NCBI RefSeq assembly: GCF_009372215.1
Contig: NZ_LWRV01000071.1
Location: 1 to 47,672, forward strand
Length of the DNA: 47,672 bases
Source: Acinetobacter portensis
GTDB taxonomy: Bacteria; Pseudomonadota; Gammaproteobacteria; Pseudomonadales; Moraxellaceae
Direction: 5' to 3'
The notes beneath the pieces were generated by a model. That model was not told where the DNA came from and ran no database searches. It was given only the letters and a program-made list of their open reading frames with translations. The position numbers and the translations under genes are program-made. Shown in pieces: positions 16,756 to 25,917 of this stretch (within the stretch, counting starts at the first letter, position 1; the number at the start of each line of letters is the position of its first letter).

Positions 16756-18807
16756 ATGCATCTAAAACTCAATGACTTATTCCTAAAAATGCAAGAACAG
16801 CTTGATCAAAATCAAGCTGTTCTTGATGATACCTTACTGATTGAGTTAGTAAATCGTATTCGTCCTAATGACACACGTAATCAAGACGAAGTTCAAATAA
16901 AATTTAATGCCTTTATACAAGCAATTTTAATTACCCCAGATGCAGCATCTACTTTACAAAGCTTTGTTTTAAAACTGATAAGCCAATATAAGCAAACAAG
17001 TTTATATGCAGATACAGGTATTTTGTCTTTAGAAGGTTTTTGGAACCAAATTTTTCAACGTTTAGGTTCGCACTTTCTTCCACTGATTAATGATGAAAGC
17101 CAACTTCAAGAACTGGTTCGAAATGTTTTTCATCAATATTCAGATCAATATTGGTTAGACAGTATTCAAGACAAACAATGGCAACAACTCTTTAGGTTAC
17201 TCAATCAAGGGCATAGCAACCAAGAAGAAAAACGTTTAATTCGAAGTGAAATTATCAAATCGATTACTGTTTTATCTTATCGGGTTAGCGGTATTGGCTT
17301 ATATCCTGAATTTATTAATGCACACCCAGAATTAACCGAATACGAGTCGCCATTTCTTGTTCAAAACCGTGAAATTAATGAGTTTATTCAACAATACAAA
17401 CTTCTAGATTTAAACGACGATCAATTAACGGCTATTACCCCACCCGATGCAGCTCAAGCACTTGTTATGCTTGAACAATGTAAAGATGTTACCGCAAAAA
17501 TTCGTAGATCAACCAAACGAATTGGGGTCAGTATCAGCTTAACTTATTTACTTTCATTACTTGAACAATGCCTAGAACGAATTGAAATTCTTATTAACTT
17601 TATAGTTGAAAAAGATGATGTACGTTACAACTCTTTAGGCTGGCTGCTTAACGATATTACGACCGCCATTTATAGTGAGCGAAGCGTTCGATCATTATTG
17701 GTCACAAACAGTGAACTTATTGCACTACAAGTGACTGAAAATGCGAGTAAAACAGGTGAACATTATGTAAGTACCGATAAAGCAGGTTTTTTCGGTATGT
17801 ATAAGTCTGCTGCTGGAGCAGGTGTCATTATTGCCATTATGGCAACATTAAAAGTCCTTATGGCGCGTGCCGCTTTAGCACCATTAATGCAAGCTTTTTC
17901 ATATAGCATGAACTATTCACTAGGTTTTATGCTCATTCATGTTTTGCATTTTACCGTTGCAACAAAACAACCTGCTATGACGGCGGCAGCACTTGCCTCT
18001 ACAGTTCAGCATCAAAAAGGCTCTAAAACAGCTCAAATTGCTGAACTTGCAGCATTGATTATTAATATTATTCGTACTCAATTTGTTGCAATTTTAGGTA
18101 ATATTTCTATTGCCATTCCTGTTGCAGCAATTATTGTTATGTTTTGGGATTTCGCTTTACATGAACCATTAATGAATCATTATAAAGCAACTAAAACCTT
18201 GCATGATTTAAATCCGTTTACATCTTTAGCTGTTCCACATGCTGCCATTGCTGGTATTTGCTTATTCTTTTCGGGTTTATTGGCGGGTTACTTCGACAAT
18301 ATGGCGGTATATCGTAAAGTCGGACCTCGTATTCAAGCTCATCCTAAGCTAAAGAAATACATTAAAAAGGAACGTTTAGATAAATTTGCCAACTATATAG
18401 AGCGTAACTTAGGTGCTTTAGCAGGTAACTTCTTGTTTGGTATTATGCTGGGTAGCATGGGAACCATTGGTTATATTTTAGGCTTACCTTTAGATATCCG
18501 CCATATTGCCTTTGCTTCTGCAAACTTTATTCAAGGCTTAATGCTCATTAATGGTACGCCAGAAATTGGCTTAATTATTGTGTCCTTTTTAGGTGTACTA
18601 CTAATTGGTTTAACCAACTTATTTGTGAGTTTTACACTCACAATTATTGTTGCCTTACGTGCCCGTCGTGTTCGATTTGAACAATGGAAACCCTTGGCGA
18701 AACTTGTATTAACCCATTTTTTAACTCGTCCAAGTGATTTCTTTTGGCCACCCAAACAAAATTTAGAAATTAATGATGTTACTGATCACCAAAAAAACCA
18801 TCATTAA
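16756..18807 (+). CDS. Multi-span membrane protein of the 'site-specific recombinase Gcr' family
   Basis: The 683-residue protein belongs to the family labelled site-specific recombinase (Gcr). Residues 1-340 are helical, soluble and rich in Q, E and L. Residues about 350-660 contain around seven hydrophobic segments, among them AAGAGVIIAIMATLKVLMA, FSYSMNYSLGFMLIHVLHF and the late LIIVSFLGVLLIGLTNLFVS. KQPAMTAAALAST follows the second. I see no tyrosine- or serine-recombinase catalytic residues, so the database name should not be taken as function. It is probably an inner-membrane protein of unknown role. ATG 16756 is preferred over TTG 16750; neither has a strong binding site. It follows ispB by 50 bp without a terminator. 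Confidence 0.82.
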   Translation: MHLKLNDLFLKMQEQLDQNQAVLDDTLLIELVNRIRPNDTRNQDEVQIKFNAFIQAILITPDAASTLQSFVLKLISQYKQTSLYADTGILSLEGFWNQIFQRLGSHFLPLINDESQLQELVRNVFHQYSDQYWLDSIQDKQWQQLFRLLNQGHSNQEEKRLIRSEIIKSITVLSYRVSGIGLYPEFINAHPELTEYESPFLVQNREINEFIQQYKLLDLNDDQLTAITPPDAAQALVMLEQCKDVTAKIRRSTKRIGVSISLTYLLSLLEQCLERIEILINFIVEKDDVRYNSLGWLLNDITTAIYSERSVRSLLVTNSELIALQVTENASKTGEHYVSTDKAGFFGMYKSAAGAGVIIAIMATLKVLMARAALAPLMQAFSYSMNYSLGFMLIHVLHFTVATKQPAMTAAALASTVQHQKGSKTAQIAELAALIINIIRTQFVAILGNISIAIPVAAIIVMFWDFALHEPLMNHYKATKTLHDLNPFTSLAVPHAAIAGICLFFSGLLAGYFDNMAVYRKVGPRIQAHPKLKKYIKKERLDKFANYIERNLGALAGNFLFGIMLGSMGTIGYILGLPLDIRHIAFASANFIQGLMLINGTPEIGLIIVSFLGVLLIGLTNLFVSFTLTIIVALRARRVRFEQWKPLAKLVLTHFLTRPSDFFWPPKQNLEINDVTDHQKNHH

Positions 18808-18869
18808 ATATTAATTATTTTTACAGATCATAAAAAAGTGAAAATAAAATTAGCGTAAATTATATGCGC

Positions 18870-18900
18870 TTGAAATAAAGTGTACTGACGGGTACACTTT
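18870..18900 (+). promoter_or_regulatory. Promoter with embedded palindromic operator ahead of PAP2-adeIJK
   Basis: TTGAAA at 18870-18875 and TACACT at 18893-18898 are separated by exactly 17 bp. A 24-bp palindrome, AAAGTGTAC-TGACGG-GTACACTTT (18877-18900), fills the spacer and covers the -10. That is typical for a TetR-type repressor site. AdeN, a TetR regulator, represses adeIJK in A. baumannii; assigning this site to AdeN is inference. The alternative is a terminator for the gene ending at 18807, but the T tail is interrupted. Confidence 0.6.
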
Positions 18901-18928
18901 GTTTCATTCAATAATCTCGCTTTAATCG

Positions 18929-18951
18929 GTTGAAATAGCAAGGATTTCAAC
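18929..18951 (+). promoter_or_regulatory. Hairpin presenting the ribosome binding site of the PAP2 gene
   Basis: GTTGAAAT (18929-18936) pairs perfectly with ATTTCAAC (18944-18951), and the seven-base loop AGCAAGG holds most of the AAGGA binding site. The stem ends directly at the ATG at 18952. Such a hairpin could modulate translation initiation. Confidence 0.5.
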
Positions 18952-19563
18952 ATGCCCAAAAAGTTGACTATCTGCGGTTGTTATTTTTTATTTATCAGTA
19001 TCTTAGTTATAAATACACCTAGTCTCAATCATTTTGAAACTTACATTTTGAAAGGCTTAAGTACTTATAGAACAGATCTATTGAGTGAAATTTCAATCGG
19101 CTTATCAACTATTGGAAGCACAATTTTTGTATTATTTATAACCACATTATGTGCTATATACATGGCATGGTTTAAAAAATACATTGAAATTATTTTCTTC
19201 TTTTCTGCAATTTTCGGGAGCATCGTGATTGCTTGGACACTAAAATATTTAGTTTCAAAACCACGACCACCCGAACAATTACATTTAGTAGAAAGCTTTG
19301 GTACTTCGTATCCAAGTGCGCATAGCGTATATGCTGCTACTTTAGGTTGCTTATTGATATACACCAATTTGCAACATCCTAAATATAAAGTATTTATTTC
19401 ATTTGCTTTATTATGGATGATGATTATGGGCGTATCTAGAGTATACCTAGGTGTGCACTTCCCTTCGGACGTATTATCCGGTTGGGGCATAGGTTTAATT
19501 TGGACATCGCTGCTTTATCTGATTTTCATCAAATATTGTAGTGTAAGAAAATTTATAATTTAG
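18952..19563 (+). CDS. PAP2-family membrane phosphatase upstream of adeIJK
   Basis: The 203-residue protein has about six transmembrane helices and the three PAP2 motifs: K98-x6-R105-P in KYLVSKPRP, PSAHS at 121-125 with the acid-base histidine H124, and SRVYLGVHFPSD at 162-173 with nucleophile H169 and D173. It removes phosphate from lipid substrates such as undecaprenyl diphosphate, phosphatidic acid or phosphatidylglycerol phosphate; the substrate is not readable. The stop is only 26 bp before adeI with no terminator or promoter between, so both are likely read from the promoter at 18870-18900. Confidence 0.92.
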   Translation: MPKKLTICGCYFLFISILVINTPSLNHFETYILKGLSTYRTDLLSEISIGLSTIGSTIFVLFITTLCAIYMAWFKKYIEIIFFFSAIFGSIVIAWTLKYLVSKPRPPEQLHLVESFGTSYPSAHSVYAATLGCLLIYTNLQHPKYKVFISFALLWMMIMGVSRVYLGVHFPSDVLSGWGIGLIWTSLLYLIFIKYCSVRKFII

Positions 19564-19589
19564 ATAGAAAATCTACTAGAGGTGGAAGA

Positions 19590-20819
19590 ATGATGTCTGC
19601 AAAGCTTTGGGCACCTGCCCTGACTGCTTGCGCATTAGCAACAAGTATTGCACTTGTTGGTTGTAGCAAAGATCCAAAGGATGCTCAGCAAGCTGCTGCA
19701 GCCCAAAAAATGCCACCGACTGAAGTTGGTGTCATCATTGCACAACCTCAAAGCGTAGAACAGTCTGTAGAACTTTCAGGTCGTACAACTGCATTTGAAA
19801 TTTCAGAAGTACGTCCACAAACAAGCGGTGTTGTACTTAAGCGTTTATTTGCTGAAGGCAGCTATGTACGTGAAGGTCAGGCGCTTTATGAAATTGACGC
19901 ACGTACAAACCGTGCTAACGCTGACAGTGCTCGTGCTGCTTTAACACGTCAACAAGCAAACTTAAATATGTTACGTGTTAAAGAAGGTCGTTACCGTCAA
20001 CTTGTTGGCTCAAACGCAATTTCTAAACAAGAATATGATGATATTGTCGCTCAAGTGAAATTAGCGGAAGCCGATGTAGCTGCATCTCGTGCTGAAGTGA
20101 AAAATGCTGAAATTAACTTAGGTTATTCAACAGTTCGCTCACCAATTTCTGGTCAAACAAACCGTTCAACAGTTACTGCTGGTGCATTGGTTACAGCAAA
20201 TCAAGCTGAACCTTTAGTGGCTGTACAACGTCTAGATCCAATCTATGTTGATATTAATCAATCAAGTGCGGAACTACTTCGTTTACGTCAACAATTAAGT
20301 AAAGGTAGCCTAGACAGCAGCAACAACACAAAAGTGAAGTTAAAGCTTGAAGATGGCAGTGATTATGGCGTTGAAGGTCGTTTAGCATTCTCTGATGCAA
20401 GCGTGAATCCAGATACAGGTACTGTAACTTTACGTGCTGTATTCCCGAACCCAAATCATTTATTACTTCCTGGTATGTTTGCCAATGCGCAAATTGTACA
20501 AGGTGTCATTCCAAATGCTTATCTTGTTCCACAAGCAGCGCTTACTCGTACACCAACAGGTCAAGCGATTGCAATGCTTGTAAATGCAAAAGGACAAGTT
20601 GAAGCTCGTCCTGTAACAACTGCAGGTACACAAGGTAAAGACTGGATTGTTACTGAAGGCTTAAAAGCTGGCGACAAAGTTATTGTAGATGGTATTGCGA
20701 AAGTAAAACCTGAACAAGCTGTTGTTGCTAAACCATATCAGCCACAAGCTGCTGCACCACAAGGTGCTCAACCTGCGGCAAAGGCTGAAACTGAACAAAA
20801 AGCTACTTCAAATAAATAA
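19590..20819 (+). CDS. adeI: AdeIJK efflux pump, membrane fusion lipoprotein AdeI
   Basis: Periplasmic adaptor of an RND tripartite pump. The 409-residue precursor has a lipoprotein signal with lipobox IALVGC, lipidated at C25. The AcrA-type order follows: beta-barrel strand, lipoyl half GRTTAFEISEVRPQTSGVVLKR cut here, alpha-helical hairpin with VGSNAISKQEYDDIVAQVK, second lipoyl half STVRSPISGQTNRS, and AFSDASVNPDTGTVTLRAVF in the barrel. The C-terminus is rich in A, P and Q. Sequence is very close to AdeI as I recall it from A. baumannii (416 residues). AGGTGG precedes the ATG. adeJ starts 12 bp after the stop. Confidence 0.96.
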   Translation: MMSAKLWAPALTACALATSIALVGCSKDPKDAQQAAAAQKMPPTEVGVIIAQPQSVEQSVELSGRTTAFEISEVRPQTSGVVLKRLFAEGSYVREGQALYEIDARTNRANADSARAALTRQQANLNMLRVKEGRYRQLVGSNAISKQEYDDIVAQVKLAEADVAASRAEVKNAEINLGYSTVRSPISGQTNRSTVTAGALVTANQAEPLVAVQRLDPIYVDINQSSAELLRLRQQLSKGSLDSSNNTKVKLKLEDGSDYGVEGRLAFSDASVNPDTGTVTLRAVFPNPNHLLLPGMFANAQIVQGVIPNAYLVPQAALTRTPTGQAIAMLVNAKGQVEARPVTTAGTQGKDWIVTEGLKAGDKVIVDGIAKVKPEQAVVAKPYQPQAAAPQGAQPAAKAETEQKATSNK

Positions 20820-20831
20820 GGGGTAGACTGA

Positions 20832-23800
20832 ATGGCTCAATTCTTTATCCATCGCCCAATTTTTGCTTGGGTGATTGCATTGGTCATTATGTTGGCAGGT
20901 ATTCTTACGCTAACAAAAATGCCAATTGCACAGTATCCGACGATTGCCCCACCAACTGTCACAATCTCTGCGACATATCCTGGTGCATCTGCTGAAACTG
21001 TTGAAAATACCGTAACCCAGATCATTGAACAACAAATGAATGGTCTTGATGGCTTACGCTATATTTCTTCAAATAGTGCAGGTAATGGTCAAGCGTCTAT
21101 CGCAATTAACTTTGAACAAGGTGTCGATCCTGATATTGCACAAGTTCAAGTTCAAAACAAATTACAATCTGCAACTGCACTTTTACCTGAAGATGTTCAA
21201 CGTCAAGGTGTAAAAGTAACGAAATCTGGCGCAAGCTTTTTACAAGTTTTAGCATTCTATTCTACGAATGACAGCCTTTCTGCAGACGACATTAAAGATT
21301 ATGTAAACGCAAACATTTCAGAACCGCTTAGTCGTGTTGCTGGTGTGGGTGAAGTACAAGTATTTGGTGGTTCATATGCAATGCGTATTTGGATGGATCC
21401 ATCCAAAATGGCAAGCTTGCAAGTGACACCAAGTGACATTGCCACTGCTTTACGTACTCAAAATGCTCAAGTTGCAGTTGGTCAATTAGGTGGTGCGCCA
21501 GCTGTTGAAGGTCAAGTACTTAACGCAACTGTAAATGCTCAAAGCTTGTTACAAACACCTGAAGAATTTAAGAAAATCTTTCTTAAAAACACAGCAAATG
21601 GCGCTCAAGTTCGCTTAAGTGATGTTGCTCGTGTTGAATTAGGTGCAGATAACTATCAATTTGATTCTAAATTTAACGGTAAACCTGCCGGTGGTGTTGC
21701 AATTAAACTTGCAACAGGTGCAAATGCGCTTGATACAGCAAAAGCTGTTGAAGCTCGTTTAAAAGAGTTACGTCATAATTACCCAGATGGTATGAAAGAC
21801 CAACTTGCATTTGATACAACACCATTTATTCAACTTTCTATTGAAAGTGTTGTACACACGTTAATTGAAGCAGTCATCCTTGTATTCCTTGTGATGTTCT
21901 TATTCTTACAAAACTGGCGTGCAACCATTATTCCAACAATGGCTGTTCCAGTTGTTGTCTTGGGTACATTTGCTGTTATTAATCTTTTCGGTTTCTCAAT
22001 TAATACGCTCACCATGTTCGCAATGGTTCTTGCCATTGGTCTATTGGTGGATGATGCGATTGTTGTGGTCGAAAACGTTGAACGTTTGATGGTTGAAGAT
22101 CATCTTGACCCTGTTACTGCAACAGAACGATCAATGAAACAAATTTCAAGCGCGTTAATTGGTATTACCTCTGTATTGACTGCTGTATTTGTACCTATGG
22201 CATTTATGAGTGGTACAACAGGTGTAATTTATCGTCAATTCTCGGTAACACTTGTAACAGCAATGATTCTTTCATTAATCGTTGCTTTAACATTTACCCC
22301 TGCACTTTGTGCAACCATGTTGAAAGAACATGATTCAAGCAAAGCTGAAAGCAACGGTATCTTTGCTCGTTTCTTCCGTGGCTTTAATACATGTTTCGAC
22401 AAAATTGCAACTAAATATCAAGGTGGTGTAAACCGCTTAACGCACGCTAAAGTATTCTCTGGCGTGATCTATGTTGCTGTTATTGCAGTCATGGGACTAT
22501 TGTTCACGAAACTACCTTCTTCATTCCTTCCAGATGAAGACCAAGGCGTTGTAATGACTTTAGTTCAATTACCACCAAATGCTTCATTAGATCGTACAGA
22601 TAAGACCGTTACAGCAATGACAAACTATTTCATGAACAATGAAAAAGATTATGTCGAATCTGTATTTAGTGTAGCGGGCTTCTCATTCACAGGTGTTGGT
22701 CAAAATGCGGGCCTTGCTTTCATTAAATTGAAAGATTGGAGTGAACGTACGTCTCCAGAATCACAAGTGGGTGCAATCATCCAACGTGGTATGGCACTCA
22801 ACATGATTGTAAAAGATGCATCTTACATCATGCCATTACAGCTTCCTGCAATGCCTGAATTAGGTGTAAGTGCCGGCTTTAACTTCCAGCTTAAAGATTC
22901 AAGTGGTAAAGGTCACGATGCTTTACTTGCTGCACGAAATGCTATTTTAGGTATGGCTGCACAAGATAAACGCTTAATGGGCGTACGTCCAAATGGTCAA
23001 GAAGATACACCACAGTACAAAATTGTTGTAGATCAAGCGCAAGCGGGTGCTATGGGAATTAGTATTGCTGAAATCAATGCGACTATGGGCATGGCTTGGA
23101 GCGGATCTTACATTAATGACTTCGTCGATCGTGGTCGTGTTAAGAAGGTTTATGTTCAAGGCGAAGCAGATTCACGCATGATGCCTGAAGACCTGAACAA
23201 ATGGTACGTTCGTAATAATCAAGGTACGATGGTTCCATTCTCAGCATTCGCTACTGGCGAATGGACATATGGTTCACCTCGTCTTGAACGTTACAACGGT
23301 ATTTCATCGATGAACATTCAAGGTACACCTGCTCCTGGTGTCAGTTCTGGTGATGCAATGCTTGCAATGGAAGAGATCGCTGCTAAATTGCCATCTATGG
23401 GCTTACAAGGCTTCGACTATGAATGGACTGGTTTGTCTTTAGAAGAACGTGATTCTGGCTCTCAGACTCCTTTCCTTATGGCACTTTCTATTCTTATCGT
23501 ATTCCTTTGCTTAGCTGCATTATACGAAAGCTGGTCTATTCCATTCTCTGTGATTATGGTTATTCCACTTGGTATTATTGGTGCGGTTGTACTGACGTTC
23601 CTTGGCATGCTATTAACGAAAGATCCAAACCTTTCGAATAATATTTACTTTAAAGTTGCCTTAATTGCAGTTATTGGTCTTTCTGCGAAAAATGCGATTT
23701 TGATTGTTGAGTTTGCAAAAGAACTTCAAGAAAAAGGTGAAGAACTTTTCGATGCGACTCTGCATGCAGCAAAAATGCGTTTACGTCCAATCATTATGAC

Positions 23801-24011
23801 AACCTTAGCTTTTGGTTTTGGTGTACTTCCTCTTGCACTTGCTTCAGGTGCTGGTGCTGGTAGCCAACACTCTGTAGGTTATGGTGTATTGGGTGGCGTA
23901 ATCAGTTCAACACTTCTTGGTATTTTCTTTATCCCTGTATTCTTTATTTGGGTGCGAAGTATCTTTAAGTACAAACCAAAACAACAAAATAATCAGGAGC
24001 AATCATCGTGA
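20832..24011 (+). CDS. adeJ: AdeIJK efflux pump, RND transporter AdeJ
   Basis: The 1059-residue HAE1-type RND pump has twelve transmembrane helices and two large periplasmic loops. It begins MAQFFIHRPIFAWVIALVIM. Proton relay residues are in GLLVDDAIVVVENVERLM (TM4, the paired aspartates) and AVIGLSAKNAILIVEFAKEL (TM10, the lysine). It exports many drugs, including tetracyclines, macrolides, fluoroquinolones, chloramphenicol and beta-lactams in A. baumannii. Its length is one residue from that protein (1058). AGGGGT precedes the ATG. The stop codon TGA overlaps the ATG of adeK by one base, so the genes are translationally coupled. Confidence 0.97.
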   Translation: MAQFFIHRPIFAWVIALVIMLAGILTLTKMPIAQYPTIAPPTVTISATYPGASAETVENTVTQIIEQQMNGLDGLRYISSNSAGNGQASIAINFEQGVDPDIAQVQVQNKLQSATALLPEDVQRQGVKVTKSGASFLQVLAFYSTNDSLSADDIKDYVNANISEPLSRVAGVGEVQVFGGSYAMRIWMDPSKMASLQVTPSDIATALRTQNAQVAVGQLGGAPAVEGQVLNATVNAQSLLQTPEEFKKIFLKNTANGAQVRLSDVARVELGADNYQFDSKFNGKPAGGVAIKLATGANALDTAKAVEARLKELRHNYPDGMKDQLAFDTTPFIQLSIESVVHTLIEAVILVFLVMFLFLQNWRATIIPTMAVPVVVLGTFAVINLFGFSINTLTMFAMVLAIGLLVDDAIVVVENVERLMVEDHLDPVTATERSMKQISSALIGITSVLTAVFVPMAFMSGTTGVIYRQFSVTLVTAMILSLIVALTFTPALCATMLKEHDSSKAESNGIFARFFRGFNTCFDKIATKYQGGVNRLTHAKVFSGVIYVAVIAVMGLLFTKLPSSFLPDEDQGVVMTLVQLPPNASLDRTDKTVTAMTNYFMNNEKDYVESVFSVAGFSFTGVGQNAGLAFIKLKDWSERTSPESQVGAIIQRGMALNMIVKDASYIMPLQLPAMPELGVSAGFNFQLKDSSGKGHDALLAARNAILGMAAQDKRLMGVRPNGQEDTPQYKIVVDQAQAGAMGISIAEINATMGMAWSGSYINDFVDRGRVKKVYVQGEADSRMMPEDLNKWYVRNNQGTMVPFSAFATGEWTYGSPRLERYNGISSMNIQGTPAPGVSSGDAMLAMEEIAAKLPSMGLQGFDYEWTGLSLEERDSGSQTPFLMALSILIVFLCLAALYESWSIPFSVIMVIPLGIIGAVVLTFLGMLLTKDPNLSNNIYFKVALIAVIGLSAKNAILIVEFAKELQEKGEELFDATLHAAKMRLRPIIMTTLAFGFGVLPLALASGAGAGSQHSVGYGVLGGVISSTLLGIFFIPVFFIWVRSIFKYKPKQQNNQEQSS

Positions 24012-25474
24012 TGCAAAAAGTATGGTCTATTTCAGGTCGTAGCATTGCGGTATCTGCACTTGCGCTTGCTTTGACTGCATGTCAAAGCATGCGTGGCCCA
24101 GAGCCCGTAGTTTCAGCAAGCATTCCAAGTAGCTATACCAATGCTTCTGGTACTTCTGTTGCTGAACAAGGTTATAAAAATTTCTTTGCAGATCAACGCT
24201 TATTACAAGTGTTAGATATGGCATTGGAAAATAACCGTGATTTACGTACTGCTGCTTTGAACATTCAACGCGCTCAACAACAGTATCAAATTACAGAAAA
24301 TAATCAGCTTCCAACAATTGGTGCAAGCGGCAGTGTTTTACGTCAAGTAACTCCAACAAGAGATCCGAATAATCCGTATTCATCTTTTAATGTTGGTTTA
24401 GGCGTTACTGCTTATGAACTCGACTTTTGGGGTCGTGTTCGTAGCTTAAAAGACAATGCTTTAGACACTTATTTAGCGACAGCAAGTGCACGTGATGCAA
24501 CGCAAATTGCTTTAATTAGTCAAGTTGCTCAAGCATGGTTAAACCATTCTTATTCAAGTGCAAACTTAAAGCTTGCTGACCAAACGTTAAAAGCACAATT
24601 AGAGTCTTACAACCTCAACAAAAAACGTTTTGATGTAGGTATCGACAGTGAAATTCCTGTTCGTCAGGCACAAATTTCAGTTGAAACTGCACGTAACGAT
24701 GTTGCAAATTATAAAACTCAAGTTGCTCAAGCAAAGAACTTATTAAACCTACTTGTAGGTGAACCTGTTCCTGCTAGCTTGCTACCAACTCAACGTGTAA
24801 CACGTATTACCAATACAACTTCAATTGGTTCAGGCTTACCAAGTGACTTGTTAAATAATCGTCCCGACGTTCGTGCTGCTGAATATAAACTTTCTGCTGC
24901 AGGTGCCAATATTGGTGCTGCAAAAGCGCGTTTGTTCCCTACTATTAGTTTGACTGGCACTGCTGGCTATGCATCAACAGATCTTAATAATTTATTTAGA
25001 TCTGGTAATTTTGCTTGGTCTATTGGTCCTAGCCTAGATCTTCCAATTTTCGATTGGGGAACACGTAAAGCGAATATTAAAATTTCAGAAACAGATCAAC
25101 AAATCGCGTTATCTGATTATGAAAAATCTATTCAATCTGCTTTCCGTGAAGTGAATGATGCACTTGCCGTTCGTCAAAATATTGATGATCGTTTAGCGGC
25201 TCAACGTCGCTTAGTCGATGCAACAAATACAACGTATAAACTTTCGAATGCTCGCTTCCGTGCAGGTATCGATAGCTATTTAAGTGTATTAGATGCACAA
25301 CGTACATCTTATTCTGCTGAACAAGGTTTATTGTTACTAGAGCAAGCAAACCTTAACAACCAAGTTGAATTGTATAAAACGCTTGGTGGCGGTGTAAAAA
25401 CTCAAACAACTGATGAAGTGGTAAAACAACCCTCTTCTTCAGAAGTTAAATACAACAAAGTAGATAAAAAGTAA
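24011..25474 (+). CDS. adeK: AdeIJK efflux pump, outer-membrane channel AdeK
   Basis: The TolC/OprM-type outer-membrane lipoprotein completes the pump. From ATG 24011 it has 487 residues, with lipobox ALTAC (lipidation near C22). Two internal repeats of the outer membrane factor family follow. The first holds NNRDLRTAALNIQRAQQQY and GLGVTAYELDFWGRVRSLKD, the second RPDVRAAEYKLSAAGANIGAAKA and SIGPSLDLPIFDWGTRKA. The frame includes a GTG at 24008, but the family start and the TGATG overlap favour 24011. A strong terminator follows, ending the operon. Confidence 0.96.
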   Translation: MQKVWSISGRSIAVSALALALTACQSMRGPEPVVSASIPSSYTNASGTSVAEQGYKNFFADQRLLQVLDMALENNRDLRTAALNIQRAQQQYQITENNQLPTIGASGSVLRQVTPTRDPNNPYSSFNVGLGVTAYELDFWGRVRSLKDNALDTYLATASARDATQIALISQVAQAWLNHSYSSANLKLADQTLKAQLESYNLNKKRFDVGIDSEIPVRQAQISVETARNDVANYKTQVAQAKNLLNLLVGEPVPASLLPTQRVTRITNTTSIGSGLPSDLLNNRPDVRAAEYKLSAAGANIGAAKARLFPTISLTGTAGYASTDLNNLFRSGNFAWSIGPSLDLPIFDWGTRKANIKISETDQQIALSDYEKSIQSAFREVNDALAVRQNIDDRLAAQRRLVDATNTTYKLSNARFRAGIDSYLSVLDAQRTSYSAEQGLLLLEQANLNNQVELYKTLGGGVKTQTTDEVVKQPSSSEVKYNKVDKK

Positions 25475-25490
25475 TTTTTAGTTCTGTTAT

Positions 25491-25541
25491 AAAAGCTCAC
25501 TTCGGTGGGCTTTTTTATTGCTTTTTTATTGCTTTTTTAAT
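25491..25541 (+). terminator. Terminator of adeIJK followed by a short tandem repeat
   Basis: AAAAGCTCAC and GTGGGCTTTTTT form the hairpin around TTCG (one G-T pair). The tail is an 11-bp unit GCTTTTTTATT repeated three times at 25509-25541, the last with one change. This looks like replication slippage in the T tract. Confidence 0.88.
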
Positions 25542-25587
25542 CAAATTTTCCTATCTTCAAATACAACAACTTTAAGAAATAATTTTA

Positions 25588-25914
25588 ATGCTATTAAGTA
25601 ATTTAGAAACCGTTCCAGGTCATAAAATAATTCAATATTTAAATCTAGTTTCTGGTAGTACAGTTCGAGGAAAAGATATTATTACAGATACATTCGCTTC
25701 AATAAAAAATATTTTTGGTGGTGAAATCAATTCATATACCCATTTATTGGAAGAAACCCGTACAGAAGCAATACAACGCTTGATCTTAAAAGCAGAAAAA
25801 CTAGGCGCAAATGCAATCGTTGGAATACGATTTTCAAGCTCCAATATCGCTGATGAGGCATCTGAGCTTTTTGTTTATGGGACTGCTGTTATTGTTGAAC
25901 CAGTTAAAGAATAA
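25588..25914 (+). CDS. YbjQ/UPF0145 family protein
   Basis: The 108-residue protein shows the complete YbjQ pattern: an N-terminal strand LETVPGHKIIQYLNLVSGST, then GKDIITDTFASIKNIFGGEINSY cut here, the helix RTEAIQRLILKAEKLGANAI with VGIRF, and the C-terminal strand ELFVYGTAVIVEP. E. coli YbjQ (107 residues) forms a homopentamer; its role is uncertain, with heavy-metal binding proposed. It starts 113 bp after adeK behind a terminator and sits three bases before a second YbjQ-like gene. Confidence 0.92.
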   Translation: MLLSNLETVPGHKIIQYLNLVSGSTVRGKDIITDTFASIKNIFGGEINSYTHLLEETRTEAIQRLILKAEKLGANAIVGIRFSSSNIADEASELFVYGTAVIVEPVKE

Positions 25915-25917
25915 TTT

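Noticed and set aside
18877..18906. Terminator reading of the palindrome before the PAP2 gene
   Set aside because: The T tail is interrupted (CTTTGTTTCATT) and the palindrome fits exactly between -35 and -10, so an operator is the better reading. Termination is not excluded.
19065..19490. Antisense frame of 141 codons over the PAP2 gene
   Set aside because: The plus strand carries all PAP2 motifs, so this frame is a by-product of codon use.
25509..25541. Tandem 11-bp repeat as a phase-variation switch
   Set aside because: It lies after the adeK stop in the terminator tail, away from any promoter spacer or coding region. Slippage without function is more likely.
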